This document shows positions 17,234 to 26,155 of a stretch of DNA of 64,000 bases, in pieces (positions within the stretch are counted from its first letter, which is position 1; every line of letters starts with the position of its first letter). The stretch lies in assembly GCF_005121165.3 (NCBI RefSeq), contig NZ_CP034413.3, forward strand, positions 310,001 to 374,000. Direction: 5' to 3'. The notes beneath the pieces were generated by a model. It was not told the DNA's origin, made no database searches, and saw nothing but the letters and a program-made list of their open reading frames with translations. This DNA comes from Dysosmobacter welbionis. Lineage in GTDB: Bacteria > Bacillota > Clostridia > Oscillospirales > Oscillospiraceae. Made by a program: the position numbers and the translations under genes.

Positions 17234-17964
17234 AATCCCTCCTGTTCCGGCAGGGGCAGTTCCAGACGGATCTGCTCGTCAAATGCCTCAAAGCGCAGTA
17301 CGACGTATGTATCCTCCGGGGAGAGGCGCACATAGCAGGAGCCATATTCTACCCTCCAGTTTCCCCGTCCGCTTCCCTTCGGAGGGTCTCTCCTTCCTCC
17401 CGGCGTTTCCAGCCAGGTTTGCTCCATCAGCCGTCTGGACACAATGCCGCCGGGAATTCGATCATACGCACACAGCTGAACTTCCGCCTCCCACACACCT
17501 GGGGTATCATCCGCCTGCCCTATGCTGATCCGGTAAACCCGCAGGATGTCGTTTCCAACTGGAATGCGGATATCCAACCGCTCCGTTGCTGCCACAGCGG
17601 TATATGCAGACGGTTCATTCGGATAAATACGGGCGGAGATGCTATCAATAACCATCCCCAATATTCCCAGGGCCAGCAGAGCCTGAGCGCACAGCACCAC
17701 TGTCAGCACCACCGCCGCCCGGCTCACCAGCACCCAGCCCCAGCCGGTGTATTGCCTGTTCAGCTCCCGTCCCACCTCATCTGGCTCTCCCATGGCGGCG
17801 ATGGCCCGCTCTTCTGCCAGCTCCTCGTCATACCCCAGCTCCCGCAGGGCCTCCATGTGGTCCTCGATGTGGCCGTCCAGCTCCGACCGAATGGCCTCCC
17901 GCTCCTTCTCCGTCACACGGCGCAGGGACGAAAGCACCCGGTCCGTATAATCCCGCCTGTCCAT
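17230..17964 (-). CDS. HAAS/DUF1700-type permease-prefix membrane protein
   Basis: 244 residues from ATG 17964, one base after the PadR stop; an in-frame ATG at 18006 lies inside padR. Residues ~1-70 (YTDRVLSSL ... IRSELDGHIEDHMEAL ... ERAIAAMGEPDEVGRELNRQY) are the HAAS/permease-prefix helical domain that regularly accompanies PadR regulators. A membrane helix follows at ~residues 78-105, then a ~140-residue outer domain. In other bacteria such pairs respond to envelope stress or control linked membrane proteins. No transporter is encoded here, so the effector is probably the downstream anchored protein. Confidence 0.85.
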   Translation of the reverse strand: MDRRDYTDRVLSSLRRVTEKEREAIRSELDGHIEDHMEALRELGYDEELAEERAIAAMGEPDEVGRELNRQYTGWGWVLVSRAAVVLTVVLCAQALLALGILGMVIDSISARIYPNEPSAYTAVAATERLDIRIPVGNDILRVYRISIGQADDTPGVWEAEVQLCAYDRIPGGIVSRRLMEQTWLETPGGRRDPPKGSGRGNWRVEYGSCYVRLSPEDTYVVLRFEAFDEQIRLELPLPEQEGL

Positions 17965-17965
17965 A

Positions 17966-18307
17966 TCATGCCGGGTCCAGCCCCGGACAGGCCTGGAGCA
18001 CCGCATTCACCGCGCCGGAGTAGGTCTGCCAGGCGGCAGCCTCCTCCCGCAGCACCGCCGCCCCCCGGCGGGTAAGGCGGTAGTATTTCCGCATCCGGCC
18101 GGTGGGGGCCTCCTGCTGATACGCCTCCACCGCCCCGTCCCGCTCCAGGCCGTGGAGCACCGGGTACAGCGTCCCCTCCTTCATCTCAAAGGTGTGGTCG
18201 GATCTGCGGGCCAGCTCCACGATCATCTGGTAACCGTACATATCCTCCCCCGCCAGCAGGGACAGCACCAGCAGCTGGGCGTGGTCCATGGTCTGCTTTT
18301 TTGCCAT
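17966..18307 (-). CDS. PadR-family transcriptional regulator
   Basis: 113 residues. The winged helix spans residues 9-90: LLVLSLLAGEDMYGYQMIVEL, FEMKEGTLYPVLHGLERDGAVEAY and GRMRKYYRLTRRG are the PadR hallmarks (the last is the wing). A short C-terminal dimerisation helix follows, as in PadR-s1 proteins. The start has AGGAGGTG upstream. It is first in an operon with the HAAS protein and the anchored protein. A 20-bp perfect inverted repeat overlies its own promoter, so negative autoregulation is very likely. The ligand is unknown. Confidence 0.93.
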   Translation of the reverse strand: MAKKQTMDHAQLLVLSLLAGEDMYGYQMIVELARRSDHTFEMKEGTLYPVLHGLERDGAVEAYQQEAPTGRMRKYYRLTRRGAAVLREEAAAWQTYSGAVNAVLQACPGLDPA

Positions 18308-18328
18308 CGGGCACCTCCTGTCCAGGCA

Positions 18329-18379
18329 ACATACCTAGAATTACTATGCCTTTAGTATACATAGTAATTCTAGGTATGT
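18329..18379. promoter_or_regulatory. PadR operator, 20-bp perfect inverted repeat
   Basis: Arms ACATACCTAGAATTACTATG (18329-18348) and its exact complement (18360-18379), 11-bp spacer. The outer ends are the ATGT/ACAT halves typical of PadR sites. The repeat covers the spacer and -10 of the padR promoter. Confidence 0.8.
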
Positions 18380-18382
18380 CAA
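18354..18382 (-). promoter_or_regulatory. padR operon promoter
   Basis: Minus strand TTGACA (18377-18382), exactly 17 bp, TATACT (18354-18359); a near-consensus sigma-A promoter fully embedded in the operator. Confidence 0.85.
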
Positions 18383-18386
18383 TTAC

Positions 18387-18420
18387 AAAAAACGCGCGCC
18401 TGCCCGGCGCGCGCTTTTTT
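18387..18420. terminator. Bidirectional terminator
   Basis: An 8-bp GC stem CGCGCGCC / GGCGCGCG with A6 before and T6 after. It serves the lipoprotein gene on the minus strand and insulates padR. Confidence 0.85.
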
Positions 18421-18422
18421 CC

Positions 18423-19343
18423 TCAATTCTTCCCGATCCCCAGCAGATCCCGGCCATGGCTGTTCAAATGCGGCGCCAGCTGCTCGTAGGACAGCCGGAA
18501 CTCCTGCGGCCCCATGGCGTAACAGGCAATCTCATAGGGGGAGAAGGCCACTGTCATCCCCTCCTCATTGAAGGAGACCGCGTAGCTGCTCCAGTTTGCG
18601 GCAATGTCCTGATAGTCCTCCCAGTAGCCGGCCTCCACGGCGGCTTCCGGCGTCATGTCGATCTGGCGGATGATCTCGTCCCGGACCGCGTCCAGAAATA
18701 TCTGCCCGTCCGCTGCCAGAATCTCAGGCGCGAAGAACTGGCCCGTCATCAGGTCGAAGTTCCAGGCCAGCAGTACCGTGTTGGGGTGGGCCCCGCCGGT
18801 ATAGCTGTAATACTCCGCCTGGATGCACACCATCTGCTCCGTCTGATAGACAGAACAGTCCAGCTCCAGCGTGTAGGGTGTCCAATTCCCACCGGACTCC
18901 GTCCGAAAGGCCAGCTCCTCCTCTGCCCAAGCCGTCACCTCGTCAAAGCCATCCGCCCCGGCCCAGTCGCGGAACCGGCTGTTGAAGGCCTCCGCCCTCT
19001 CCAGGGCCGCCGTCTCCGCCGGGGAGGCCGCCTCCGTCAGCACAGTGCCGTCCGGCAGGGTCACGGTCATCTCCGGAAGCTCATAGGAGCGCACAGCCAA
19101 AGTCGTGCCGTCCGCCGCCGCGGCGCTGTCCTCCAGCGTCTTCAGAACCACCGTGTAGGTCAAGGGCTCGGATGCAGCCTGAGTGAAGGTGGCCGCGCCC
19201 GTCATCGTGCCGCTGTCCGGCTGCTTCTGTTCCGGGACGGCAATCTCCTGCGATGCAGCCGTGGGCTCCTCCGTCTCCGGAACGGGGGCTGCGCAGGCTG
19301 TCAGCATACACAGCAGCAAAAGCAGGGCGATCATCCGTTTCAT
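18423..19343 (-). CDS. DUF3298-like lipoprotein
   Basis: 306 residues from ATG 19343 (AAAGGAG upstream). The signal peptide MKRMIALLLLLCMLTAC ends in a lipobox LTAC, so it is anchored on the outer face of the membrane. A Thr/Pro/Glu-rich linker follows. The C-terminal ~200 residues (VCIQAEYYSYTGGAHPNTVLLAWNFDLMTGQ) match the DUF3298/RsiV-type sensor fold, in which the YxGGAHPN stretch is characteristic. RsiV in Bacillus binds lysozyme, but no anti-sigma domain is present here. It is encoded 17 bp downstream of tmcAL and is probably co-transcribed. Confidence 0.85.
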   Translation of the reverse strand: MKRMIALLLLLCMLTACAAPVPETEEPTAASQEIAVPEQKQPDSGTMTGAATFTQAASEPLTYTVVLKTLEDSAAAADGTTLAVRSYELPEMTVTLPDGTVLTEAASPAETAALERAEAFNSRFRDWAGADGFDEVTAWAEEELAFRTESGGNWTPYTLELDCSVYQTEQMVCIQAEYYSYTGGAHPNTVLLAWNFDLMTGQFFAPEILAADGQIFLDAVRDEIIRQIDMTPEAAVEAGYWEDYQDIAANWSSYAVSFNEEGMTVAFSPYEIACYAMGPQEFRLSYEQLAPHLNSHGRDLLGIGKN

Positions 19344-19360
19344 AGGGGTTGCTCCTTTCC

Positions 19361-20584
19361 TCAGCAGGGCGCAGGCCCTCCTAAGATCACGGGACCTTCC
19401 CTCCACTCCGTGCCGCCGGCGGCGGAGAGGCGGGGATACGCCAGGGTATACAGGTCCGTGGCGCGGACCTCCAGTTCAAACAGGCGCCGGGCCTCCGGGC
19501 CCAACCGCCGGACCTGCGCCGGCCTGGTCAACACCGGCACGGCTGCCGCCTCCCGCATCCGGGAGAGCAGTCGGCAACCGGTCCCATTGGCCGCCAGCAC
19601 CCGCAGATAGGGCACCCGCTCCGGCATATCGCCGGGCGTCAGTCCCAGGTAGGCCCACAGCACCATCCGCCGCAGGCGGGCCATGGCGTAACGCTTCGTC
19701 TTGGCTGCGGCCAGCAGTTCGGGCAGCGAGGCGGCAGCGCGGGAGGCGTCGTACAGTCGATTCCAAATGCCCTCCCGCCCCTGGTCCAGGGCGGCAAAGT
19801 CCGCCGCCGTCATGGACCGCAGCCGGGCCAGAATGGCCCGGTGACTGTTCTCCCAGAACACCGGGGCCCGGCCGGCGGCCTCTTCCAGCTCATAAGCGCG
19901 GGCCATGGCCGGAGGCAGCAGGGACAGGGCCTCCTCCCGTTTCCCCTGCCGCAGCAGCGCCCGGAGGCCGGAGGCCGAGGGGTGGGTGTCCGGCGCCAGG
20001 GCGCCGTCGTGGGCGCTGCCCTCCCTCCGGATGGTCACCGGCCGGAGGGGGGCGTTCTGCCCCAGCAGGGCCTTGCAGTACTCGATGCCCAAAATGTTGT
20101 TGGGAGACTCCAGCAGGGCGGCGTCCTCCTCCGGCAGCAGGCCGGTCAGCGCCCGCTGCCGGGCAGCGGCAAAGCTCACCGCTCCAGGCAGCACCTCTCG
20201 GAGCCGGTCTCGGAAGGACGGCGCCAGCAGCGCGGCGGCCACCCGCTCCAGGGCGGAGACATCGCCGCACTCACTGCCGAACAGCAGGTGCTCCACAACC
20301 CCGGTGGCCGCCAGCGCCTGGACGCCTCCGGCGGCAAATCCTTCCGCCGAGGACACCGCCCAGGGCAGGGGCAGCTCCAGCACCAGGTCCGCGCCGCTCT
20401 CCACGGCAGCCCTGGCCCGGGCGTGTTTGCGCAGCAGGGCGAAGTCCCCCCGCTGCACGAAGTTCCCGCTCATCACGCAGACCATGGCCGTGTCCGGTCC
20501 CAGCGCCGCCCGGCCTGCCTCCAGAAGCCGCAGGTGCCCGCTGTGGAGCGGATTGTATTCTACGATTATACCTGCGGCCCCCAT
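19361..20584 (-). CDS. tmcAL: tRNA(Met) cytidine acetate ligase
   Basis: 407 residues. It acetylates the wobble cytidine of elongator tRNA-Met using acetate and ATP. The N-terminal nucleotidyltransferase domain shows [12 protein letters not shown] (H14/H17, the ATP-binding HxGH), [15 protein letters not shown] and [11 protein letters not shown], all family signatures. The start is ATG 20584 with GGAAGGGGAG ahead; an upstream TTG at 20602 is less likely. It is divergent from ackA, which makes or uses acetate through acetyl-phosphate; the neighbourhood is suggestive but not proof of a link. The lipoprotein gene follows on the same strand. Confidence 0.93.
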   Translation of the reverse strand: MGAAGIIVEYNPLHSGHLRLLEAGRAALGPDTAMVCVMSGNFVQRGDFALLRKHARARAAVESGADLVLELPLPWAVSSAEGFAAGGVQALAATGVVEHLLFGSECGDVSALERVAAALLAPSFRDRLREVLPGAVSFAAARQRALTGLLPEEDAALLESPNNILGIEYCKALLGQNAPLRPVTIRREGSAHDGALAPDTHPSASGLRALLRQGKREEALSLLPPAMARAYELEEAAGRAPVFWENSHRAILARLRSMTAADFAALDQGREGIWNRLYDASRAAASLPELLAAAKTKRYAMARLRRMVLWAYLGLTPGDMPERVPYLRVLAANGTGCRLLSRMREAAAVPVLTRPAQVRRLGPEARRLFELEVRATDLYTLAYPRLSAAGGTEWREGPVILGGPAPC

Positions 20585-20677
20585 GGATTTCTCCCCTTCC
20601 AAATGACAAAAAAGTTACAGTCCGGTGTCAGTCTCGTCAATTTTTTATCAATACCGCCCGCATGGGGCTTTTTTTCG

Positions 20678-20706
20678 ATCATACCATACTTTCCGGAAAA
20701 CGTCCA
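20678..20706 (-). promoter_or_regulatory. tmcAL promoter
   Basis: Minus strand TGGACG (20701-20706), 17-bp spacer, TATGAT (20678-20683). Confidence 0.55.
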
Positions 20707-20798
20707 GCCGGACCGATTCCGGGCTGCTCTGCGGCGAGCAGACGCCGCTGCGCCGGAACTTCCCCGGCAAAAAAGCGCCGGTTCGTTCAAAATTCCGG

Positions 20799-20826
20799 TT
20801 GTAACCGGGGAAATCTCTGGTATAAT
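20799..20826 (+). promoter_or_regulatory. ackA promoter
   Basis: TTGTAA (20799-20804), 16-bp spacer, perfect TATAAT (20821-20826), giving a ~115-nt leader before ackA. The rest of the 362-bp divergent region shows no other feature. Confidence 0.7.
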
Positions 20827-20947
20827 GAGAAGTGCGCCGGGACCCGCCCCGCCGGGGTACGGGTTCCCTTTCAGCCAGGCATCTGCCTGCAATTCATACG
20901 ATGTGGGGATGTCCACGGGCATTTCCAAAAAAGAGGAGACGGTAAAC

Positions 20948-22156
20948 ATGAACATTCTGGTTATCAACGCTGGCAGCTCTTCCTTGAAGTATCAGCTGCT
21001 GAATCCCGAGACCGGCGCCCTGCTGGCCAAGGGCCTGTGCGAACGGATCGGCATCGACGGCAAGTTCACCTACAAGCCCCAGGTGGAGGGCAAGCAGGTG
21101 CTGGACGCCGTCGATGTGGCCATGCCCACCCACTCCGAGGCCATCCAGGCCGTGCTGAACGCTCTGGTGGACAAGGACAACGGCGTCATCGGCTCCATGC
21201 AGGAGATCGATGCGGTGGGCCACCGGGTGGTCCATGGCGGCGAGGCCTTTGCCGGCTCTGTGCTCATCACCGATGAGGTCATGAAGGCCCTGGAGGAGTG
21301 CATCCCCCTGGCCCCCCTCCACAACCCCGCCAACATCACCGGCATCAACGCCTGCACCGCCGTCATGGGCAAGGACGTGCCCCAGGTGGCCGTGTTCGAC
21401 ACCGCCTTCCACCAGACGATGCCCGCCAAGGCCTATATGTACGCCCTGCCCTATGAATACTATGAGAAGGACAAGGTTCGCCGCTACGGCTTCCACGGCA
21501 CCTCCCACAAGTATGTCTCCGGCCGGGCTGCCGCCATGCTGGGCAAGAAGCCCGAGGAGCTGAAGCTGATCTCCTGCCACCTGGGCAACGGCTCCTCCAT
21601 CGCCGCTGTGGACGGCGGCAAGAGCGTGGACACCTCCATGGGCTTCACTCCCCTGGCCGGCCTGCCCATGGGCACCCGCTCCGGCGACCTGGACGCCGGC
21701 ATCCTGCAGTACCTGATGAACAAGTACGGCATGAACATCGACGAGATGCTGAACATCCTCAACAAGAAGTCCGGCGTAGAGGGTCTGTCCGGCGTCAGCT
21801 CCGACTTCCGTGACCTGGAGAAGGCAGCTGAAGAGGGCAACGCACGGGCCCAGCTGGCGGAGGAGAAGTTCGCCTACGAGGTGAAGAAGTACGTGGGCGC
21901 TTACGCCGCCGCCATGGGCGGGGTGGACGCCATTATCTTCACCGCCGGCGTGGGCGAGAACGACAAGGGCATCCGCGCCATGGTGTGCGACGGCCTGGAG
22001 TATATGGGCGTGAAGCTGGATCCCGCCGCCAACGACGTCCGCGGCAAGGAGACCGTCATCTCCGCCGCCGACTCCAAGGTGAAGGTCCTGCTGATCCCCA
22101 CCAATGAAGAGCTGATGATCGCCACCGACACGGCCGCCATCGTCAAGGGCAACTAA
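20948..22156 (+). CDS. ackA: Acetate kinase
   Basis: 402 residues, the normal length. It converts acetyl-phosphate and ADP to acetate and ATP in fermentative energy metabolism. Signatures: N-terminal [18 protein letters not shown] (phosphate loop), GHRVVHGG (substrate arginine), [10 protein letters not shown] (catalytic Asp), [13 protein letters not shown] (catalytic His) and IFTAGVGEN. The start has GAGGAG 9-10 bases upstream. It lies alone between its own promoter and a strong terminator; phosphotransacetylase is not adjacent. Codon use is strongly biased to C/G-ending codons, consistent with high expression. Confidence 0.98.
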   Translation: MNILVINAGSSSLKYQLLNPETGALLAKGLCERIGIDGKFTYKPQVEGKQVLDAVDVAMPTHSEAIQAVLNALVDKDNGVIGSMQEIDAVGHRVVHGGEAFAGSVLITDEVMKALEECIPLAPLHNPANITGINACTAVMGKDVPQVAVFDTAFHQTMPAKAYMYALPYEYYEKDKVRRYGFHGTSHKYVSGRAAAMLGKKPEELKLISCHLGNGSSIAAVDGGKSVDTSMGFTPLAGLPMGTRSGDLDAGILQYLMNKYGMNIDEMLNILNKKSGVEGLSGVSSDFRDLEKAAEEGNARAQLAEEKFAYEVKKYVGAYAAAMGGVDAIIFTAGVGENDKGIRAMVCDGLEYMGVKLDPAANDVRGKETVISAADSKVKVLLIPTNEELMIATDTAAIVKGN

Positions 22157-22179
22157 ATTCCGCATCTCCGCATATTCAG

Positions 22180-22210
22180 AGAGGGCAGGCCGCAGGCCTG
22201 CCCTCTGTTC
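22180..22210 (+). terminator. ackA terminator
   Basis: A perfect 12-bp stem AGAGGGCAGGCC with loop GCA, followed by GTTCTTTT. Confidence 0.85.
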
Positions 22211-22303
22211 TTTTGCAAACATCCCGTTTCGGAAGCAGGGATCCTGGGAAAGCGCGAGGGGAGCAGCGTCCGCCCCGAATGGGCGCAAATGCCCCGCAAA
22301 GCC

Positions 22304-22332
22304 TTGCCCCCGGCACAGCGGTATGCTATACT
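22304..22332 (+). promoter_or_regulatory. Promoter of the nitrilase operon
   Basis: TTGCCC (22304-22309), 17-bp spacer, TATACT (22327-22332), 44 bp before the nitrilase ATG. Confidence 0.65.
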
Positions 22333-22375
22333 CAAAACACACCCAGCGGAAATCTTCGAAACGAGGTGATCATGT

Positions 22376-23299
22376 ATGCGGGATCTGCGGGAGTCCTGCC
22401 GGATCGCGGTGGTCCAGGCCGCCCCAGTGATGTTTGACAAAGCCGCCTGCACCGTGAAGGCGGTGGAGCTGATCCGGGCCGCGGCTGCGGAGCGGGCGGA
22501 GCTGATCGTGTTCCCGGAGCTGTTCATCCCCGGCTATCCCTACGGCATGACTTTCGGCTTCACCGTGGGCAGCCGGACCGCCCCGGGCCGGAAGGACTGG
22601 GGGCTGTACTACGACAACTCCATCCTGGTGCCTGGGCCGGAGACAGAGATCCTGGGCCGGGCCGCCCGGGAGGCTCGGGCCTACGTGAGTATCGGCGTGT
22701 CCGAGCGGGACGCCGTCAACGCCACGCTGTACAATACCAACCTGATCTTTTCCCCGGCGGGCGAACTGCTCACCGTCCACCGGAAGCTGAAGCCCACCGG
22801 CGCGGAGCGGGTGGTGTGGGGTGACGCGGACCGGCATTACTTCCCGGTGGCGCAGACGCCCTGGGGTCCCATGGCCAGCCTGATCTGCTGGGAGAGCTAT
22901 ATGCCCCTGGCCCGGGTCGCCCTGTACGAGAAGGGGATCACCCTGTACCTCTCTCCCAACACCAACGACAACGAGGAGTGGCAGGCCACCATCCGTCACA
23001 TTGCCATCGAGGGGCACTGCTTTTTCGTCAACTGCGACATGGTCTTCACTCGGGACATGTACCCCGCCGGGCTCCACTGCCCGGAGGAGATCGGCCGCCT
23101 GCCGGATATCGTCTGCCGGGGCGGCAGCTGCGTGGTGGATCCCTACGGCCACTATGTGACCCAGCCCGTCTGGGACCGGGAGGCCATCATCTGTGCGGAT
23201 CTGGACCTGACCCAGGTGCCCCGGAGCCGGATGGAATTCGACGGCTGCGGCCACTACGCCCGGCCGGACGTGCTGAAGCTGACCGTGGACGACCGGTGA
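22376..23299 (+). CDS. Nitrilase-superfamily hydrolase
   Basis: 307 residues. The Glu-Lys-Cys triad is in place: E48 in IVFPELFIPGYP, K137 in TVHRKLKPT, and C171 in SLICWESYMPLAR. The CWE(S) context and length fit branch-1 true nitrilases (nitrile to acid plus ammonia) better than amidases or ureidopropionases, though substrate assignment from sequence alone is unreliable. GAGGTGAT precedes the start. It heads an operon with a zinc-ribbon membrane protein and an MTA/SAH nucleosidase. Confidence 0.9.
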   Translation: MRDLRESCRIAVVQAAPVMFDKAACTVKAVELIRAAAAERAELIVFPELFIPGYPYGMTFGFTVGSRTAPGRKDWGLYYDNSILVPGPETEILGRAAREARAYVSIGVSERDAVNATLYNTNLIFSPAGELLTVHRKLKPTGAERVVWGDADRHYFPVAQTPWGPMASLICWESYMPLARVALYEKGITLYLSPNTNDNEEWQATIRHIAIEGHCFFVNCDMVFTRDMYPAGLHCPEEIGRLPDIVCRGGSCVVDPYGHYVTQPVWDREAIICADLDLTQVPRSRMEFDGCGHYARPDVLKLTVDDR

Positions 23300-23327
23300 C
23301 AGAAATGCCGAAGGAGGAAGCCCCGCT

Positions 23328-23744
23328 GTGAAACACATCAAGCCCGGCCGGGGGCCGTCAGCCATGGGAGCCCTCGGCTCCGTCATCGCTGTGGTCTTCG
23401 GCATCTTCTGGACCGTATCCGCCGCCTCCATGGGGGCGCCCATCTCCTTCTCCATCTTCGGCGTGCTGTTCGTTATCGTGGGCATCGTCCAGGCCGTCTA
23501 CAATTTCAAGAACGCCGCGGGCAAAAAACGGTACTCCGCCTTCGACATCGTGGACGGCGAGGAGGAGCCGGACCCGCTGAATCAGCGCTTCGGCGGCCAG
23601 CCCCCGGAGGCCGTGGACACGTCCGGACCGGAGGGGCCCCTGCGCTACTGCCCCTACTGCGGCGCCAAGCTGGGGGATTCCTATACATTCTGCGGCCACT
23701 GCGGCAAGCGGCTGCCTGACGTCCAAGAGGAGGATCATCCATGA
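23328..23744 (+). CDS. Small membrane protein with C-terminal zinc ribbon
   Basis: 138 residues from GTG 23328 (AAGGAGG upstream). Two hydrophobic helices at ~residues 13-60 are followed by a linker and a zinc ribbon YCPYCGAKLGDSYTFCGHCGKRLP (two CxxC pairs). It overlaps the next gene by four bases. Function is unknown; such proteins are common in Clostridia as membrane-tethered ribbons. Confidence 0.85.
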   Translation: MKHIKPGRGPSAMGALGSVIAVVFGIFWTVSAASMGAPISFSIFGVLFVIVGIVQAVYNFKNAAGKKRYSAFDIVDGEEEPDPLNQRFGGQPPEAVDTSGPEGPLRYCPYCGAKLGDSYTFCGHCGKRLPDVQEEDHP

Positions 23745-24427
23745 AAATCGCCCTGCAATTCGCCATGCCGTCGGAGCTCCATGCCCTGCCGGGCGCCCGG
23801 GAGCTGGCGCCGCTGGAGACCGTCTCCGGCGTTCCCATATTTGAGATTGCCCCGGACATTCTGGCCTGTGCCGGCGGCGTCAGCAAGGTGAACGCTGCCA
23901 TGGCCGCGGAGCTGCTGTGCCTGCGGTACGGCGTGGATCTGATTCTCAACGCCGGCGTGGCCGGGTGCTTCACGGATCTGCCCACCGGCACGCTGGTGGT
24001 AGCGTCGGAATTCGTCCAGCACGATGTGGACACCACCGCTGTGGGGGACCCCATCGGCCTGGTCTCCACGGTGAATCAGGTGGCCTTCCCCACCTGGCAG
24101 CCGGAGCGCTGTGCGGAGCTGCTTGCTTCCCTGGGCTATCCCGCCGTCACCGGCCGGGTATCCACCGGGGATTGGTTTGCTGTGAAGGGGCAGCGGGCGG
24201 AGTGGATCCGGGGTACCTTCTCCCCCTTGCTGACGGAGATGGAGGGCGGTGCCATCGCCCAGGTATGCCTGCGGAACGGTGTCCGGTTCGTATCGGTGAA
24301 GTCCGTCTCAGACCACCTGTTCTCCGACAGCCAGGCGGAGGAGTACTTCGACTTCGGCCAGGCCCTGGAGGCCCTGGGCCGGGCGGTGCTGCCCCTGGCC
24401 AAGGCACTTCAAAAAGCTGGCAGATAG
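23741..24427 (+). CDS. mtnN: 5'-methylthioadenosine/S-adenosylhomocysteine nucleosidase
   Basis: 228 residues. It removes adenine from MTA and SAH, feeding methionine salvage and relieving methyltransferase inhibition. Family marks: GGVSKVNAAMAAE, ILNAGVAG, FVQHDVDTTAVGDP, STGDWFAV, the ribose-binding MEGGAIAQVC and the catalytic Asp in VKSVSD. Slightly short (E. coli has 232). It is translationally coupled (ATGA) to the zinc-ribbon gene. Together with riboswitch-controlled metK it closes the SAM cycle in this window. Confidence 0.93.
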   Translation: MKIALQFAMPSELHALPGARELAPLETVSGVPIFEIAPDILACAGGVSKVNAAMAAELLCLRYGVDLILNAGVAGCFTDLPTGTLVVASEFVQHDVDTTAVGDPIGLVSTVNQVAFPTWQPERCAELLASLGYPAVTGRVSTGDWFAVKGQRAEWIRGTFSPLLTEMEGGAIAQVCLRNGVRFVSVKSVSDHLFSDSQAEEYFDFGQALEALGRAVLPLAKALQKAGR

Positions 24428-24433
24428 AAAATG

Positions 24434-24468
24434 GAGCGCCCGGCGGGGATGATCCCCGCCGGGCGCTC
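24434..24468. terminator. Terminator between convergent genes
   Basis: A GC-rich stem of about 15 bp (GAGCGCCCGGCGGGG and its complement) with loop ATGAT. Confidence 0.75.
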
Positions 24469-24476
24469 GTATCCCG

Positions 24477-24695
24477 TCAGCTATGTTCCGCTGGGCCGTC
24501 CGGCTCTACGGTAAATACTTCTTCAATGGGCACCCCGAACACCTTGGCGATGTTCCAGGCCAGCACCAGAGAGGGGTTGTACCGCCCCTTTTCCAGGTTT
24601 CCGATGGTCTCCCGCCGGACCCCCACCAGCTTTGCCAGCTCCTCCTGCTTCAGGCCCAGACGGGCCCGGTGCTCCTTCATCCGGTTGCGGATCAC
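24477..24695 (-). CDS. Small XRE-family transcriptional regulator
   Basis: 72 residues consisting of one helix-turn-helix: LGLKQEELAKLVGVRRETIGNLEKGRYNPSLVLAWNIAKVFGVPIEEVF, the pattern of YozG/Cro-like regulators in Firmicutes. It overlaps the membrane-protein gene by four bases; such HTH plus DUF3796-like membrane pairs are recurrent. It probably represses its own promoter at 25109-25137. Confidence 0.92.
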   Translation of the reverse strand: MIRNRMKEHRARLGLKQEELAKLVGVRRETIGNLEKGRYNPSLVLAWNIAKVFGVPIEEVFTVEPDGPAEHS

Positions 24696-25051
24696 GGCTC
24701 CAGCCCCCAGCTCTCCCGGAAGCCGTACCAGGCGGCGGTCAGGGCGTAGACCACCACAGAGGCAGCCCAGCCAACCGTGCAGCCGGTAAGGAGTGCCCGC
24801 TGGGGGGTAAAACCGCCCAGCGTCAGGGTCCCCAGCACAGCGGCCGCCATCATCAGCATCCCGACCACAAACGCCCGGGAGGCGGACCGGGCCAGCTGCG
24901 CTTCCAGCATCTCGTCAGACTTCAAAAAGAAGTACTGGAAGTCCACCGCAAAGGCGAAGAAGCCCAGGAATCCCCGCGCTTCCGTAAACACGCCTGCGAA
25001 CCCCAGCAGGGAGAGAAAACCCAGCATTCCATACAATATCTGCTTTTTCAT
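24692..25051 (-). CDS. DUF3796-like membrane protein
   Basis: 119 residues with four hydrophobic helices (~residues 5-22, 27-40, 62-85, 90-110) and a charged cytoplasmic loop SDEMLEAQLARSASRAF. Size and pairing with a small XRE regulator are typical of DUF3796 or related families. No catalytic residue is seen. Confidence 0.8.
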   Translation of the reverse strand: MKKQILYGMLGFLSLLGFAGVFTEARGFLGFFAFAVDFQYFFLKSDEMLEAQLARSASRAFVVGMLMMAAAVLGTLTLGGFTPQRALLTGCTVGWAASVVVYALTAAWYGFRESWGLEP

Positions 25052-25108
25052 AAGTGGCCTCCCTAATCAGCGTTCCAAAAAGCGGTATATTTCGCTCTTT
25101 ATGAGGTG

Positions 25109-25137
25109 AATATATCATATACCACTTACGCTGTCAA
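25109..25137 (-). promoter_or_regulatory. Promoter of the membrane protein/XRE pair
   Basis: Minus strand TTGACA (25132-25137), 17 bp, TATATT (25109-25114). GGTATAT and its inverse ATATACC flank the -10 and may be the operator. Confidence 0.75.
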
Positions 25138-25175
25138 GTATGAGGCTAGCATGAGCAGTCTCCGCGCGTCAAGCG

Positions 25176-25634
25176 TCAAATCCCCCTGAGCTTGCTTTCC
25201 CGCAAGGGCACGCAAAACTCACAGATATGCGCTGAGACCTTCGGATGCGCATATCGTTCTAGGATGGGTCTCGTGCCGTCCACAGGCAGCCGTGCTGCGC
25301 GTTGGGGAAGGTCTCCCCAGAAATCTGACACGCCCTCTTCTGTATGGGGGACTTCAAATACTGCCCAGCGGCCGCCGGCAACGGTGCGGACCGGCAGGCC
25401 GCAGGGGTCTTCTCGGCCGGTGAGGATCATGCCCACGTCATACCTCTGCCGGTCCTCCGGGATCTGCGCCGGATCGTCCAGAGCGATGCCCAGGATCGTT
25501 GTATCCTCCTGAAGCAGCGCATGTTCTCTCAGGTATCGTTTGAACTGCTCCATCAGCTGCCGGTTGCCTTCGCCATACCCGCCGGTCCGGCGCATATAGG
25601 CGATCTGCATGTCTCCCAGTTTCTCAATGGTCAA
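25176..25634 (-). CDS. GyrI-like effector-binding domain protein
   Basis: 152 residues, a stand-alone AraC-effector/GyrI-type domain: IAYMRRTGGYGEGNRQLMEQF, then ILGIALDDPAQIPEDRQRYDVGMIL and YAVFEVPHTEEG-like strands (here RWAVFEVPHTEEGV), and ILERYAHP near the end. The fold binds hydrophobic or cationic small molecules, and some members sequester gyrase inhibitors. No DNA-binding domain is fused. It is a single gene with its 5' end facing rplU. Confidence 0.85.
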   Translation of the reverse strand: MTIEKLGDMQIAYMRRTGGYGEGNRQLMEQFKRYLREHALLQEDTTILGIALDDPAQIPEDRQRYDVGMILTGREDPCGLPVRTVAGGRWAVFEVPHTEEGVSDFWGDLPQRAARLPVDGTRPILERYAHPKVSAHICEFCVPLRESKLRGI

Positions 25635-25725
25635 GCGACCACCTCCTATATGTTGATTCGTGTCCGGCCGGACAGCGAAATACTACATAGAATTCAAATA
25701 TTTTGCAAGAACTTTTTTAAAATGA

Positions 25726-25754
25726 TTGACTTTTCAGATTTTGGCTGATATACT
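25726..25754 (+). promoter_or_regulatory. Promoter of the rplU operon
   Basis: TTGACT (25726-25731), 17-bp spacer, TATACT (25749-25754). The 87-nt leader contains a small GTCCC/GGGAC hairpin and could be an L21-type autoregulatory leader, but I cannot confirm the consensus. Confidence 0.7.
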
Positions 25755-25841
25755 AATTGAGCCGCTTTGAATGGGTTAAAAAGTGTCCCACCGGGACCGC
25801 CCCCGACAGCGAGCCCGTAATGAAGGAGTTGAAACAACGAC

Positions 25842-26153
25842 ATGAACGCAATTATCGTGACCGGCGGCAAGCAGTACAAGGTAGCCGAGGGCGACGTGGT
25901 CTACATCGAGAAGCTGAACCAGGAAGCCGGCGACACCGTGAAGTTTGACCAGGTCCTGGCCATCCTGGACGGCGACAAAGCCACCTTCGGCACTCCCGTG
26001 GTGGAGGGCGCTTCTGTGGAGGGCAAGATCGTCAAGAACGGCAAGGGCAAGAAGATCCGCATCTTCAAGTACAACGCCAAGAAGGGTTACCGCAAGCGTC
26101 AGGGCCATCGTCAGCCTTACACCAAGGTCGAGATCGGCAAGATCTCCGTCTGA
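25842..26153 (+). CDS. rplU: 50S ribosomal protein L21
   Basis: 103 residues, normal length. Begins [14 protein letters not shown] and ends with the basic [19 protein letters not shown] tail that binds 23S rRNA domain V/VI. AAGGAGTT precedes the start. First gene of the classical Firmicute order rplU-prp-rpmA, with obgE just beyond. Confidence 0.98.
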   Translation: MNAIIVTGGKQYKVAEGDVVYIEKLNQEAGDTVKFDQVLAILDGDKATFGTPVVEGASVEGKIVKNGKGKKIRIFKYNAKKGYRKRQGHRQPYTKVEIGKISV

Positions 26154-26155
26154 GT

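Noticed and set aside
19841-20947. Long N-terminal extension in frame with ackA
   Set aside because: Antisense to tmcAL and upstream of the ackA promoter; acetate kinase begins at 20948 with its own ribosome-binding site.
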